Shown piece after piece: positions 6,713 to 15,225 of a stretch of 15,257 nt of DNA; position 1 is the first letter of the stretch; each line of letters begins with the position of its first letter. The position numbers and the translations under genes are program-made. Below the pieces are notes generated by a model. That model made no database searches, was not told where the DNA came from, and worked only from the letters and a program-made list of their open reading frames with translations. This DNA comes from JBMOLK01 sp049325575 (GTDB lineage Bacteria > Bacillota > Clostridia > Acetivibrionales > Acetivibrionaceae). The DNA lies in assembly GCA_049325575.1 (NCBI GenBank), contig JBMOLK010000113.1, positions 1 to 15,257 on the forward strand, in the 5' to 3' direction.

Positions 6713-7490
6713 CAAAAATCACCTCATCACTCCAAAAGACCGGCCCGTCCTTACAGACATGGCTGTACTTCCATTCATCACCGCTTACAGTTTTACACGC
6801 ACAAACAAGACAGGCTCCTATGCCGCATCCCATTCTTTGTTCCAAGGATACCTGACACTTTATATTATTCTTCCTTGCAATGTCTACAACCTTTTTTATC
6901 ATTGGCATTGGCCCGCATGTGTATATAATATCAGGACTCTTCTCTTTAAGGTCTTTTTCCAAAAGATCGGTAATTATTCCCTTATAGCCTTCACTTCCAT
7001 CATCCGTAGATATAAACAACCTGTCTGATGAAGATTTGAACTGGTCGGTAAGCACTACAAAATCTTTATTTCTAAAACCCAGGAAAGCTGTCTTTTCTAC
7101 GTCCTTCACCTGATTTAACAGAAATAACAGGGGAAAAGTTCCTATACCCCCACCTACTACTGCAATGCTTTTGCATTCTTCCGGTATATCGAATGCCTTG
7201 CCCAACGGTCCAATCAAGTCAACTTCACTGCCCACGCTCTTTTGTGATAAATATTCGGTCCCTATTCCCTTAATTTGAAATACTATATCAAAGGTACCAT
7301 TATACCGGTCTATATTACATATGCTGATAGGTCTTCTTAGCAGTGCATTAATCCCTTCGCTGCATTTAACATTGACAAATTGCCCAGGAAATGAGTTGTT
7401 TGCTATATACTCGGACTTTATAGTCATTTTGTAAATATACCCTGCAATTTGCTCCAAGCTTTCTATCTTCTCCATCAAAACCTTAGACAT
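6705..7490 (-). CDS. pyrK: Dihydroorotate dehydrogenase B, electron-transfer subunit (FAD, [2Fe-2S])
   Basis: PyrK carries electrons from the PyrD FMN through a [2Fe-2S] cluster and FAD to NAD+. The 261-residue protein shows the ferredoxin-reductase fold: FAD-binding R52-R-P-I-S (52-56), GPLG (94-97), the nucleotide-binding GGGIG (113-117) and CGPMPM (192-197). The C-terminal cluster ligands C222, C227, C230 and C246 fit the PyrK pattern C-x4-C-x2-C-x15-C; an extra cysteine, C232, is not expected to be a ligand. The open frame continues 33 codons upstream through a palindrome, but the ATG at 7488-7490 has a strong SD, GGAGG, five bases away, so it is the start. Its presence shows that PyrD is the NAD-linked heterotetrameric type rather than a fumarate- or quinone-linked one. 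Confidence 0.95.
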   Translation of the reverse strand: MSKVLMEKIESLEQIAGYIYKMTIKSEYIANNSFPGQFVNVKCSEGINALLRRPISICNIDRYNGTFDIVFQIKGIGTEYLSQKSVGSEVDLIGPLGKAFDIPEECKSIAVVGGGIGTFPLLFLLNQVKDVEKTAFLGFRNKDFVVLTDQFKSSSDRLFISTDDGSEGYKGIITDLLEKDLKEKSPDIIYTCGPMPMIKKVVDIARKNNIKCQVSLEQRMGCGIGACLVCACKTVSGDEWKYSHVCKDGPVFWSDEVIFDD

Positions 7491-7528
7491 TTTATCCTCC
7501 AAAGTATTAGTGCATTTTATTGAATATC

Positions 7529-7570
7529 TTTTTAGAAGCCGTAGGCAAACCTGCATACGACTTCTAAAAA
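7529..7570. repeat. Long palindrome in the carB-pyrK gap
   Basis: A 42-base near-perfect inverted repeat. TTTTTAGAAG (7529-7538) pairs with CTTCTAAAAA (7561-7570), then 7540-7543 with 7556-7559 and 7545-7547 with 7552-7554, with a four-base AACC loop (7548-7551) and single mismatches 7539/7560 and 7544/7555. The T-run is at the 5' edge of the stem and the A-run at the 3' edge on either strand, with no U-tract after the stem, so it is not a standard intrinsic terminator. It sits in the leader between carB and pyrK, 38 bases before the pyrK start. It may be an mRNA-processing or stability element, or a REP-like repeat. Confidence 0.7.
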
Positions 7571-7607
7571 TAGTATAACTTATAACCACTTATAAAATTT
7601 ATTCTAA

Positions 7608-10600
7608 TTATTTATCGAATACACTTAAGTTTAACACTTCAAGGTCTTTTTCGTCCTTGCCAAGCTTTAAGCAGTCTAATACTGCCCTTGCAGTATCAAG
7701 GGAGGTAAGACAAGGTATTGAGATTTCAACAGCCTTTCTTCTTATTCTAAAGCCATCCCTTCCCGGTTTTCTCCCCTTGGTAGGAGTATTAATAATTAGG
7801 CTTACTTTGCCAGACTGGATTAAATCCAGTATATCAGGCTCACCCTCGCCGATCTTTTTGACTGAATTGGTTGCTATTCCCTGGCTGTTTAACATATGAG
7901 CTGTTTTGCCTGTTGCATAAAGCTCAAAACCCAGTTTTTCAAACTCTTCTGCAATGGGTATCAGCTCTGTTTTATCCGTATCACGCACAGTCATAAGTAT
8001 GCCTCCGCCTCTTTTCGGAAGCTTTATGCCTGATGCTATAATACCTTTGTATAAAGCCTCCGCAAAGGTCCCGGCTATACCCAGAACCTCACCTGTGGAC
8101 TTCATTTCAGGACCAAGGCTTATATCCACATCGTGAAGCTTCTCAAAAGAAAACACGGGAACTTTCACAGCTACATACTCTGATTCCTTATAAAGTCCTG
8201 TTCCGTACTTAAAGTCTTTAAGCTTCCTGCCCATCATTATTCTTGTTGCAAGATTAACCATAGGTATACCGGTAACCTTGCTTATATAAGGCACCGTACG
8301 ACTTGAGCGTGGATTCACTTCTATTACATACAACTCGTTATTATAGTAAACATACTGAATATTAACCAATCCTATAACTTTAAGCGCTTTTGCAAGCTTC
8401 ACGGTATAGTCAACAACCTTATCCTTTACCTTTTGTTCGATTGTCTGTGTAGGATAAACCGAAATACTGTCCCCGGAGTGTACCCCAGCCCTTTCCAGAT
8501 GTTCCATTATACCTGGTATCAATATTTCTTCACCATCACAGATAGCATCAACCTCAATTTCTTTACCCATCATATACTTGTCAATTAATATAGGGTGTTC
8601 CTGTTTTACCCTGTTTATGATTTCCATAAACTCGGCAACATCCTTGTCGCTAAAGGCAATCTCCATCCCCTGGCCTCCAAGCACATATGAGGGTCTTACA
8701 AGTACAGGATACTTAAGCTCATTGGCAGCTTCCAAAGCCTGCTCCAGGGTAAACACCGTCTTACCCTGTGGTCTTGGAATACCAAGCTCTTCAAGTATGG
8801 CATCGAACTTCTCGCGGTCCTCTGCTGCATCTATATACTTGGGTTCGGTACCAAAGATTTTTACACCCATTTCATCCAGGGCTTTAGTAAGCTTTATGGC
8901 AGTCTGTCCGCCAAACTGTACAATAGCTCCGTCAACCCTTTCGGTTTCTATAATATTTTCAACATCTTCAGGAGTCAACGGTTCAAAGTAAAGCCTGTCG
9001 GATGTATCAAAATCTGTACTTACAGTTTCAGGGTTGTTATTAGCTATGATAGTCTCATATCCCTCTTCCTTAAGGCCCCACACAGAGTGAACAGAACAAT
9101 AGTCAAACTCTATTCCCTGACCGATTCTTATTGGTCCGGAACCAAGTACAAGGACCTTCTTTCTATCCGATTTTTTAACTTCGCAGTACTCATCATAGGT
9201 TGAGTAGTAATATGGAGTAACAGCCTCAAATTCCGCTGCACAGGTATCAACCATTTTATATACTGCTCTAATATTAAGGTCTTTTCTCTTTTTGGCAACA
9301 TCCTTTTTATCGCGCCCAATATACTTTGCAATTACAGCATCTGTAAAGCCCATCTTTTTTATCTTCTTCATAAAATCAGCAGAGAAATCCGCCAGTTTCA
9401 TGGTTTTGAGCCTTTCTTCCATTAGGACCAGCTCTTTTATTTTATTAAGGAAATACAAATCAATTTTTGTAATTTCATTAATTTCTTCTATTGTAACGCC
9501 TCTTCTTATTGCCTCTGCAAGAACAAGAAGCCTTTCATCATCAATATCCTTTATCTTTTCCCTTATCTCTTCATCGCTGAACTTTTTATAGATGTCCTGT
9601 TCCAATGTAAAGATACCAAGTTCCAGTGAACGCAGCGCTTTCATCAAAGCACCTTCAAACGAACTGCTTATAGCCATTACTTCACCGGTAGCCTTCATCT
9701 GGGTTCCAAGGGTCCTTTTAGCCTTTACAAACTTATCAAAAGGCCACTTCGGTATTTTAACCACTACATAGTCAAGAGTAGGCTCAAAGCAGGCATAGGT
9801 CTTTCCGGTAACAGCATTTTGGATCTCGTCAAGACCGTATCCTATGGCTATTTTGGATGCAACCTTTGCTATCGGATAGCCAGTAGCTTTAGATGCAAGC
9901 GCCGACGAACGGCTTACCCTTGGGTTAACTTCTATTACACCATATTCAAAGCTTGTAGGATGGAGAGCAAACTGAACATTACATCCCCCCTCTATCCCCA
10001 GTGCTGAAATGATCTTTAGTGAAGCGGATCTAAGCATCTGGTACTCTTTATCCGTAAGAGTCTGCGAGGGTGCAACAACTATACTATCCCCGGTGTGAAC
10101 ACCTACCGGGTCAATGTTTTCCATGTTACATACAGTGATTACATTTCCCTTGCCGTCACGCATAACCTCATATTCAATTTCTTTCCAGCCGGAAATACAC
10201 TTTTCAATCAGGACCTGGTGCACCCTGCTTAGTCTAAGGCCGTTACTTCCTATTTCCCTAAGCTCTGCTTCGTTGTATACTATACCGCCGCCAGAGCCCC
10301 CCAAAGTGTAAGCAGGCCTTACAATTACAGGATAGCCTATCTCCCGGGCAAATTCCAGAGCATCTTCAATTGTATTAACAACCTTGCTGGCAATACAAGG
10401 CTCACCGATTCTTTCCATTGTATCCTTGAAAGCCTGCCTGTCCTCCGCCATTTTGATTGCCTCTGTAGCAGTACCCAGAAGCTTTACACCATTTTCCTTA
10501 AGAAACCCTGACTCTGCAAGCTCCATGGCAAGATTCAAGCCAGTTTGACCTCCCAGCGTAGGAAGTATGCTGTCCGGCTTTTCCTTCGTGATTATGTTCT

Positions 10601-10823
10601 TAACTACTTCTACTGAAAGAGGTTCTATATAAACCTTGTCGGCTATGTTGGTATCCGTCATTATTGTCGCCGGGTTGCTGTTAACAAGTACAACTTCTAT
10701 ATTCTCTTCCTTTAAGGCTCTGCAGGCTTGAGTTCCTGCGTAGTCAAATTCCGCTGCCTGACCGATTATTATGGGCCCTGAGCCTATAACCAGGACTTTT
10801 TTTACATCATTTCTTTTAGGCAT
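7608..10823 (-). CDS. carB: Carbamoyl phosphate synthase, large subunit
   Basis: Makes carbamoyl phosphate from bicarbonate, two ATP and ammonia delivered by CarA. The 1071 residues match the usual length (about 1070). Two homologous synthetase halves are clear: a first biotin-carboxylase-like N-domain from GSGPIIIGQAAEFDY (14-28) and ATP-grasp region about 128-330 (GGSGGG at 175-180, EVNPRVSRSS at 298-307); an oligomerisation domain about 400-545; and a second half from GSGPIRIGQGIEFDY (561-575) with ATP-grasp about 670-865 (GGQGME at 716-721, EVNPRSSRT at 835-843). The C-terminal MGS allosteric domain (about 937-1055) includes ATGKTA (970-975) and TPTKG (1013-1017), where UMP or other effectors bind in relatives. 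ATG start with SD AAGGGGG. It follows carA by 37 bp. Its position in the pyr operon suggests pyrimidine rather than arginine supply. Confidence 0.98.
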   Translation of the reverse strand: MPKRNDVKKVLVIGSGPIIIGQAAEFDYAGTQACRALKEENIEVVLVNSNPATIMTDTNIADKVYIEPLSVEVVKNIITKEKPDSILPTLGGQTGLNLAMELAESGFLKENGVKLLGTATEAIKMAEDRQAFKDTMERIGEPCIASKVVNTIEDALEFAREIGYPVIVRPAYTLGGSGGGIVYNEAELREIGSNGLRLSRVHQVLIEKCISGWKEIEYEVMRDGKGNVITVCNMENIDPVGVHTGDSIVVAPSQTLTDKEYQMLRSASLKIISALGIEGGCNVQFALHPTSFEYGVIEVNPRVSRSSALASKATGYPIAKVASKIAIGYGLDEIQNAVTGKTYACFEPTLDYVVVKIPKWPFDKFVKAKRTLGTQMKATGEVMAISSSFEGALMKALRSLELGIFTLEQDIYKKFSDEEIREKIKDIDDERLLVLAEAIRRGVTIEEINEITKIDLYFLNKIKELVLMEERLKTMKLADFSADFMKKIKKMGFTDAVIAKYIGRDKKDVAKKRKDLNIRAVYKMVDTCAAEFEAVTPYYYSTYDEYCEVKKSDRKKVLVLGSGPIRIGQGIEFDYCSVHSVWGLKEEGYETIIANNNPETVSTDFDTSDRLYFEPLTPEDVENIIETERVDGAIVQFGGQTAIKLTKALDEMGVKIFGTEPKYIDAAEDREKFDAILEELGIPRPQGKTVFTLEQALEAANELKYPVLVRPSYVLGGQGMEIAFSDKDVAEFMEIINRVKQEHPILIDKYMMGKEIEVDAICDGEEILIPGIMEHLERAGVHSGDSISVYPTQTIEQKVKDKVVDYTVKLAKALKVIGLVNIQYVYYNNELYVIEVNPRSSRTVPYISKVTGIPMVNLATRIMMGRKLKDFKYGTGLYKESEYVAVKVPVFSFEKLHDVDISLGPEMKSTGEVLGIAGTFAEALYKGIIASGIKLPKRGGGILMTVRDTDKTELIPIAEEFEKLGFELYATGKTAHMLNSQGIATNSVKKIGEGEPDILDLIQSGKVSLIINTPTKGRKPGRDGFRIRRKAVEISIPCLTSLDTARAVLDCLKLGKDEKDLEVLNLSVFDK

Positions 10824-10860
10824 TCAATATCCCCCTTATTAAAAAATGTTACTTTATTCT

Positions 10861-11934
10861 TTAGCTTTTATGTTTTTTTATCATCTCAATAAACTCGTCA
10901 AAGAGATATGCAGTATCTGTAGGCCCTGGCGAAGCTTCGGGATGGAATTGTACCGTAAATACAGGCATATCCTTGTATCTCACACCTTCAACAGTTCCGT
11001 CATTCATGTTCCTGTGACTTACTTCCATCCTAGAACTGTCCAGAGAGGTTTCAATTATAGTGTAGCCATGGTTTTGTGAAGTAATATATGTCAAATCCTT
11101 TTGCAGGTCTTTAACCGGATGATTGCATCCCCTGTGTCCATACTTAAGCTTCTCGGTATCTGCATTATTGGCAAGAGCAGTTAGCTGATGCCCCAGGCAT
11201 ATTCCGAATATGGGCTTCTTACCCATAAGCTCCCTAATGGTATTTGTTGTATCAACACAGTCCTTCGGGTCTCCAGGTCCATTTGAAAGCATTATTCCGT
11301 CAGGATTTATAGCAAGAATCTCCTCTGCTTTTGTATGTGATGGAAATACATATACATCACACCCTCTTTTTAAAAGAGAACGAACAATATTTTGCTTTAT
11401 GCCCAAATCTATTAAAGCAACCTTATAGCCATCACCTTTATAATGCAGTACCTCATTTGTTGTAACGGAACTAACAGGGTCTTTAATTACATAGGCTTTA
11501 ATTTCGTCTATTTTCTCATCAAAATTAAAGTCCGGAAAGGTTGAAATAATCCCTTTCATTGTCCCCTTGTCCCTTAAAATTCTGGTAAGGGCTCTTGTGT
11601 CTATTCCCTGAATACCGATAATGTTATGTCTTTTAAGGTAATCGTTTAGTGTCTCTACTGACCTCCAGTTACTGGGGCTGCTGCAAAGCTCCCTCACAAT
11701 GAAGCCTTTAACCTGCGGCCTGGCAGATTCAATATCATCGATATTAACCCCATAGTTTCCTATCAGCGGATATGTCATGGTAACAACCTGTCCACAGTAG
11801 GATGGATCTGTCAAAACCTCCTGGTATCCAGTCATACCCGTGTTAAAAACAATTTCTCCGATGACTTCCCCTTCTATACCAAAACTCTCACCGTGAAAAA
11901 CTGTGCCGTCCTCAAGTGCCAAAATAGCTTTCAT
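10861..11934 (-). CDS. carA: Carbamoyl phosphate synthase, small (glutamine amidotransferase) subunit
   Basis: Hydrolyses glutamine and channels ammonia to CarB. The 357-residue protein has the CarA-specific N-terminal domain (residues 1 to about 150, including LEDGTVFHGESFG and NTGMTGYQEVLTDPSY). A class I glutamine amidotransferase domain follows, with SNGPGDP (217-223), nucleophile C246 in FGICLGHQ, and catalytic H331 and E333 in FHPEASPGP. The frame also has a GTG four codons upstream (11944-11946), but that GTG is part of the Shine-Dalgarno AAGGTGG, so the ATG at 11932-11934 is chosen. A 119 bp AT-rich gap with a possible promoter separates it from pyrF upstream. Confidence 0.97.
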   Translation of the reverse strand: MKAILALEDGTVFHGESFGIEGEVIGEIVFNTGMTGYQEVLTDPSYCGQVVTMTYPLIGNYGVNIDDIESARPQVKGFIVRELCSSPSNWRSVETLNDYLKRHNIIGIQGIDTRALTRILRDKGTMKGIISTFPDFNFDEKIDEIKAYVIKDPVSSVTTNEVLHYKGDGYKVALIDLGIKQNIVRSLLKRGCDVYVFPSHTKAEEILAINPDGIMLSNGPGDPKDCVDTTNTIRELMGKKPIFGICLGHQLTALANNADTEKLKYGHRGCNHPVKDLQKDLTYITSQNHGYTIIETSLDSSRMEVSHRNMNDGTVEGVRYKDMPVFTVQFHPEASPGPTDTAYLFDEFIEMIKKHKS

Positions 11935-12029
11935 ATATATCCCCACCTTATATATTTAAAATTAATCATTTTTTACCAGTTTCATCTATTTGTAATCTTT
12001 CTTGTAGCTACTGCATTATATATTCATTA

Positions 12030-12057
12030 ATTATATACACATGTCCAATTTAATCAA
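12030..12057 (-). promoter_or_regulatory. Candidate internal promoter for carAB-pyrK-pyrD
   Basis: On the minus strand TTGATT (12052-12057, four of six) and a perfect TATAAT (12030-12035) are 16 bases apart. The -35 overlaps the pyrF stop codon. The remaining carA leader would be about 90 bases. A second TATAAT at 12015-12020 lacks a well-spaced -35. The region is AT-rich, so a chance match cannot be excluded. The 119 bp gap holds no other recognisable feature. Confidence 0.35.
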
Positions 12058-12995
12058 CCGTGCAAAGCGCTATTTATGTCTTCCATCATCCTTAATGCTT
12101 CCGCTCTTGAGGCTTCATGAAACCTTTCTTCGCTGTAGACACCTTTCCACTGTTCCGACTTGTAAGCACACATTATACTTCTTGAAGCATTTATAATTGC
12201 ACCAAGACCATCAGAATTGAAAGAATGGGCCACATCTCTAGCTGTTCCACCCTGGGCACCATAACCCGGAACAAGAATATATGCACTTCTTAGTATTTTC
12301 CTTAATATTTTGGCCTGGTTTGGATATGTAGCTCCAACAACTGCTCCTACACTACTATATCCGTACTTGCCCATAACACGTGAGCCCCAGTCATCAACGT
12401 ACTCAGCCATTATTTCGTATATGCTTTTTCCATCCCGGGTAAGAATATCCTGAAGCTGTCCTGAGGATTTGTTTGATGTCTTAACCAGCACAAATATCCC
12501 TTTGTTATAGTTGATACAGTCTTCAATGAAAGGCTTTATACCGTCCACGCCAAGATAGGGATTAACTGTGAGTGCATCCACATCAAACATGGGCTCGGTA
12601 ACATCTTCATCTATCAATGTCCTGCCTAAAAATGCCGTAGAATATGCTTCTGCAGTTGAGCCGATATCATTTCTTTTTCCATCTGCAATAACCAGGAGGC
12701 CTTTATCCTTTGCATACCCGCAGGTCTCGTAGAAAGCCTTAAGGCCTTCAAGTCCGTACATTTCGTAGTATGCGATCTGCGGCTTGACAGCCGGTACGAT
12801 ATCGTATACAGCATCAATTATATACTTGTTAAACAGGAGTATGGCTTTGGCAGCCCCTTTTGCATTTTTGCCATATTTATCAAACATTTGCTCCTTTATG
12901 AATGAAGGAACATATTCAATTTTAGGGTCCAAACCAACAACTGAAGGATTATTTTTTTCTTTTATCTTTTCAATTAATTTATCAACAAACATCAT
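12054..12995 (-). CDS. pyrF: Orotidine 5'-phosphate decarboxylase (long form)
   Basis: Decarboxylates OMP to UMP, the last step of the pathway. The 313-residue protein belongs to the longer OMP decarboxylase subgroup (about 270-310 residues) and not to the roughly 230-residue type of Bacillus. Visible motifs are substrate-binding G21-L-D-P, K71-P at the end of strand 3, the catalytic D105-G-K107-R-N-D110-I followed by GSTAEAYS, and the phosphate-binding region V242-PGYGAQGG with R273 nearby (ASRSI). Two ATG codons are adjacent (12990-12995). The SD AAGGAG is five bases from the first and eight from the second, so either could be used. It follows pyrC by 21 bp. Its place between pyrC and carA differs from the Bacillus order, where pyrF is near the operon end. 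Confidence 0.96.
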   Translation of the reverse strand: MMFVDKLIEKIKEKNNPSVVGLDPKIEYVPSFIKEQMFDKYGKNAKGAAKAILLFNKYIIDAVYDIVPAVKPQIAYYEMYGLEGLKAFYETCGYAKDKGLLVIADGKRNDIGSTAEAYSTAFLGRTLIDEDVTEPMFDVDALTVNPYLGVDGIKPFIEDCINYNKGIFVLVKTSNKSSGQLQDILTRDGKSIYEIMAEYVDDWGSRVMGKYGYSSVGAVVGATYPNQAKILRKILRSAYILVPGYGAQGGTARDVAHSFNSDGLGAIINASRSIMCAYKSEQWKGVYSEERFHEASRAEALRMMEDINSALHG

Positions 12996-13016
12996 CTACT
13001 CTCCTTACAAGCTTAT

Positions 13017-14303
13017 CTATAATAAAACTTTTTCCCTGACTATAATATTACCATTTACTATGGTATAATAAACCGCACCCTTTAGGTTAAATCCGTTAAA
13101 AGGCGAGTTCTTGCTCTTTGATTTGAATTTGTTTATATCAACCACAAACTCTTCTTCCATATCAATTATTGCTATATCAGCATAACTGCCTACTTCCAAA
13201 GATCCTTTATTAAGTCCAAGTATCTTTGAAGGGTTAACACACATCTTTTCTACCAGCTGATCCAATGTCAGATGCCCGGGTTTCACAAGGTAGGTTACAG
13301 CGAGAGGCAGCGCCGTCTCAAATCCTACAAGACCATTTGCAGCTATATTGAACTCAACATTCTTTTCATCAACATGATGTGGTGCATGATCTGTGGCTAT
13401 TATATCAATAGTTCCATCCTTTAACCCCTCTATTATTGCATCAACATCCTTCCTGGTCCTAAGGGGAGGATTTACCTTTGCAAGGGTGTTAAAGTCGCTG
13501 CAGGCCTCATCTGTAAGAACAAAGTAATGAGGACATGTTTCACAGGTTACTTTAACTCCACGCTTCTTGGCATGGCGAATAAGGTCAACCGAAAGCTCGG
13601 TGCTTATATGTGCAATGTGTACAGGTACTTTGGTATATTCGGCTAATATGAGATCCCTGGCCACCATTATTTCTTCTGCAGCGGATGGTATCCCTTTAAG
13701 TCCCATTATTGTTGATTGGAATCCTTCATTCATTACTCCCTCATCAGCAAGGTCCAGATCTTCACAATGTGATATTACTGTTATATCAAACATTGAGGAA
13801 TACTCCAGGGCCTTTTTCATAAGTGATGGGCTTTTAAGCGGTTTACCATCGTCGGAAATAGCGACTGCACCAGCAAATTTAAGCTCTCCTATTTCGGATA
13901 GTTCTTCACCTTTAAGGCCTTTTGATATAGCTCCTATTGGATAAACGTTAACCAGACCGTCCTGTTTTGCTTTATTTAGAATATATTTGACAATGGACTG
14001 GTTATCTATAACAGGGTTTGTATTTGGCATGCATGCTATAGATGTAAATCCGCCCATCGCTGCACTTTTTGTTCCGCTTTCAATATCTTCCTTATACTCA
14101 AATCCAGGCTCCCTTAAATGACAGTGGGCATCAACCAATCCAGGAAGAACATGCTTACCGTCAGCGTATATGATGTCGCCACTTGAAAACTCCAGATCCT
14201 TACCTACTTCAACTATTTTTCCTTCCTCAATCAAAATATCCATTATGCCGTTTGTCTTGGATTTGGCATCTACAACATATCCGCCTTTAATTAATATTCT
14301 CAC
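13017..14303 (-). CDS. pyrC: Dihydroorotase
   Basis: Catalyses reversible cyclisation of carbamoyl aspartate to dihydroorotate. The 428-residue length and motifs are those of the class I amidohydrolase dihydroorotases of Bacillus and Aquifex, not the shorter E. coli class. Metal ligands are visible: D58-A-H60-C-H62-L-R64 (DxHxHxR), H179 (ISHCED), H232 (HIAHIS) and D305 (ATDHAPHH). D151/D152 (SDDGKP) is the region that takes the place of a carboxylated lysine as a ligand in some class I enzymes. Start is GTG (14301-14303) with a strong SD, AAGGAGG, seven bases upstream. It overlaps the end of pyrB by 17 bp, which suggests translational coupling. In Aquifex this class forms a complex with aspartate transcarbamoylase; the overlap is compatible with that, but a complex is inference here. 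Confidence 0.97.
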   Translation of the reverse strand: MRILIKGGYVVDAKSKTNGIMDILIEEGKIVEVGKDLEFSSGDIIYADGKHVLPGLVDAHCHLREPGFEYKEDIESGTKSAAMGGFTSIACMPNTNPVIDNQSIVKYILNKAKQDGLVNVYPIGAISKGLKGEELSEIGELKFAGAVAISDDGKPLKSPSLMKKALEYSSMFDITVISHCEDLDLADEGVMNEGFQSTIMGLKGIPSAAEEIMVARDLILAEYTKVPVHIAHISTELSVDLIRHAKKRGVKVTCETCPHYFVLTDEACSDFNTLAKVNPPLRTRKDVDAIIEGLKDGTIDIIATDHAPHHVDEKNVEFNIAANGLVGFETALPLAVTYLVKPGHLTLDQLVEKMCVNPSKILGLNKGSLEVGSYADIAIIDMEEEFVVDINKFKSKSKNSPFNGFNLKGAVYYTIVNGNIIVREKVLL

Positions 14304-15225
14304 TAGAATCCCTCCTTGTTAAAAGGTAAAGAAGAGCCATCCTCACAGCAACACCGTTGGCCACCTGCTCATTGATAAGCGACTGCTCACCATCAACCAC
14401 TGAAGTTGATAACTCGACACCTCTGTTAACCGGTCCCGGATGAAGTATCAAGGCATCCTCTTTCGCAAGCTTTAACCGCTTCTCGTCAAGCCCAAAGAAC
14501 CTGGCATATTCCCTTGTACTTGGGAACAAGCCTTTCTTCTGTCTTTCCAATTGAATTCTAAGACCCATAACCACATCAGCATCAATCAATGCTTCCTGTA
14601 CTGTATTAAAGACCTTGATACCCACTTTCTCAAGCTCCGGAGGTATTAAAGTAGATGGTCCCGCAACACTAACTTCAGCACCTAGCTTGGTCATTCCCCA
14701 AATATTGCTCCTTGCCACCCTGCTATGGTATATGTCCCCTATTATTGCAACCTTGACCCCTCTAAGACTTCCTTTCTTCTCAACTATGGTAAACATGTCA
14801 AGGAGTGCCTGTGTCGGATGTTCATTCATTCCATCCCCGGCATTTATAATGGAGGCCCTTACATTTCTGGCAAGAAGATGCGGCGCTCCTGACATAGGGT
14901 GCCTTATTATAATTACATCAGCACCCATCATATCAACTGTTTTTCCTGTATCAATGAGGGTTTCACCTTTTGCCACACTGCTGCTTGAAGCCGATATGTT
15001 GGCAGCACTTGCACTCATATACTTTGCAGCAAGCTCAAAAGACAACCTAGTCCTTGTGCTGTTCTCATAGAACAGGGTTATAATGGACTTCCCCTGCAAA
15101 TGAGGAGTTTTCTTATTCTTTGATGTAAGTATAACCTTCATCGTTTTTGCAGTGTTTAAAACATAATCAATTTCCTCTGCTGTAAGATCTTTAAGTCCCA
15201 AGAGATCTTTTGATTTTAAAATCAT
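14287..15225 (-). CDS. pyrB: Aspartate carbamoyltransferase, catalytic subunit
   Basis: Joins carbamoyl phosphate and aspartate to give carbamoyl aspartate, the first committed step. The 312-residue protein has the carbamoyl-phosphate loop S56-T-R-T-R60, the K86 loop (SSSVAKGET) shared between subunits, H136-P-T-Q, R169 in YHSRVARSN, the aspartate-binding R223/Q225 region (GLRIQLER) and H262-P-G-P followed by VNRGVEL. Length is normal. The ATG at 15223-15225 has the SD GAGGTG five bases upstream. It is the first pyr gene in the window. Only 32 bases of upstream sequence are available, so promoter, attenuator or upstream pyr genes cannot be seen. No regulatory chain gene (pyrI) lies in the window. 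Confidence 0.97.
   Translation of the reverse strand: MILKSKDLLGLKDLTAEEIDYVLNTAKTMKVILTSKNKKTPHLQGKSIITLFYENSTRTRLSFELAAKYMSASAANISASSSSVAKGETLIDTGKTVDMMGADVIIIRHPMSGAPHLLARNVRASIINAGDGMNEHPTQALLDMFTIVEKKGSLRGVKVAIIGDIYHSRVARSNIWGMTKLGAEVSVAGPSTLIPPELEKVGIKVFNTVQEALIDADVVMGLRIQLERQKKGLFPSTREYARFFGLDEKRLKLAKEDALILHPGPVNRGVELSTSVVDGEQSLINEQVANGVAVRMALLYLLTRRDSSENIN

Noticed and set aside
7529..7570. Intrinsic terminator or attenuator in the pyr operon
   Set aside because: No U-tract follows the stem on either strand; the T-run is at the 5' side and the A-run at the 3' side. I also saw no match to a PyrR-binding loop as I know it.
7491..7589. N-terminal extension of PyrK
   Set aside because: The 33 extra codons translate the palindrome and lack an SD, whereas the ATG at 7488-7490 has a GGAGG at ideal spacing and gives the normal length.
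8578..8991. Plus-strand open frame of 137 codons inside carB
   Set aside because: It is an antisense shadow of the highly conserved second ATP-grasp half of carB, with a serine-rich composition typical of such shadows.
14615..15070. Plus-strand open frame of 151 codons inside pyrB
   Set aside because: It is antisense to the well-conserved pyrB and shows no recognisable domain.
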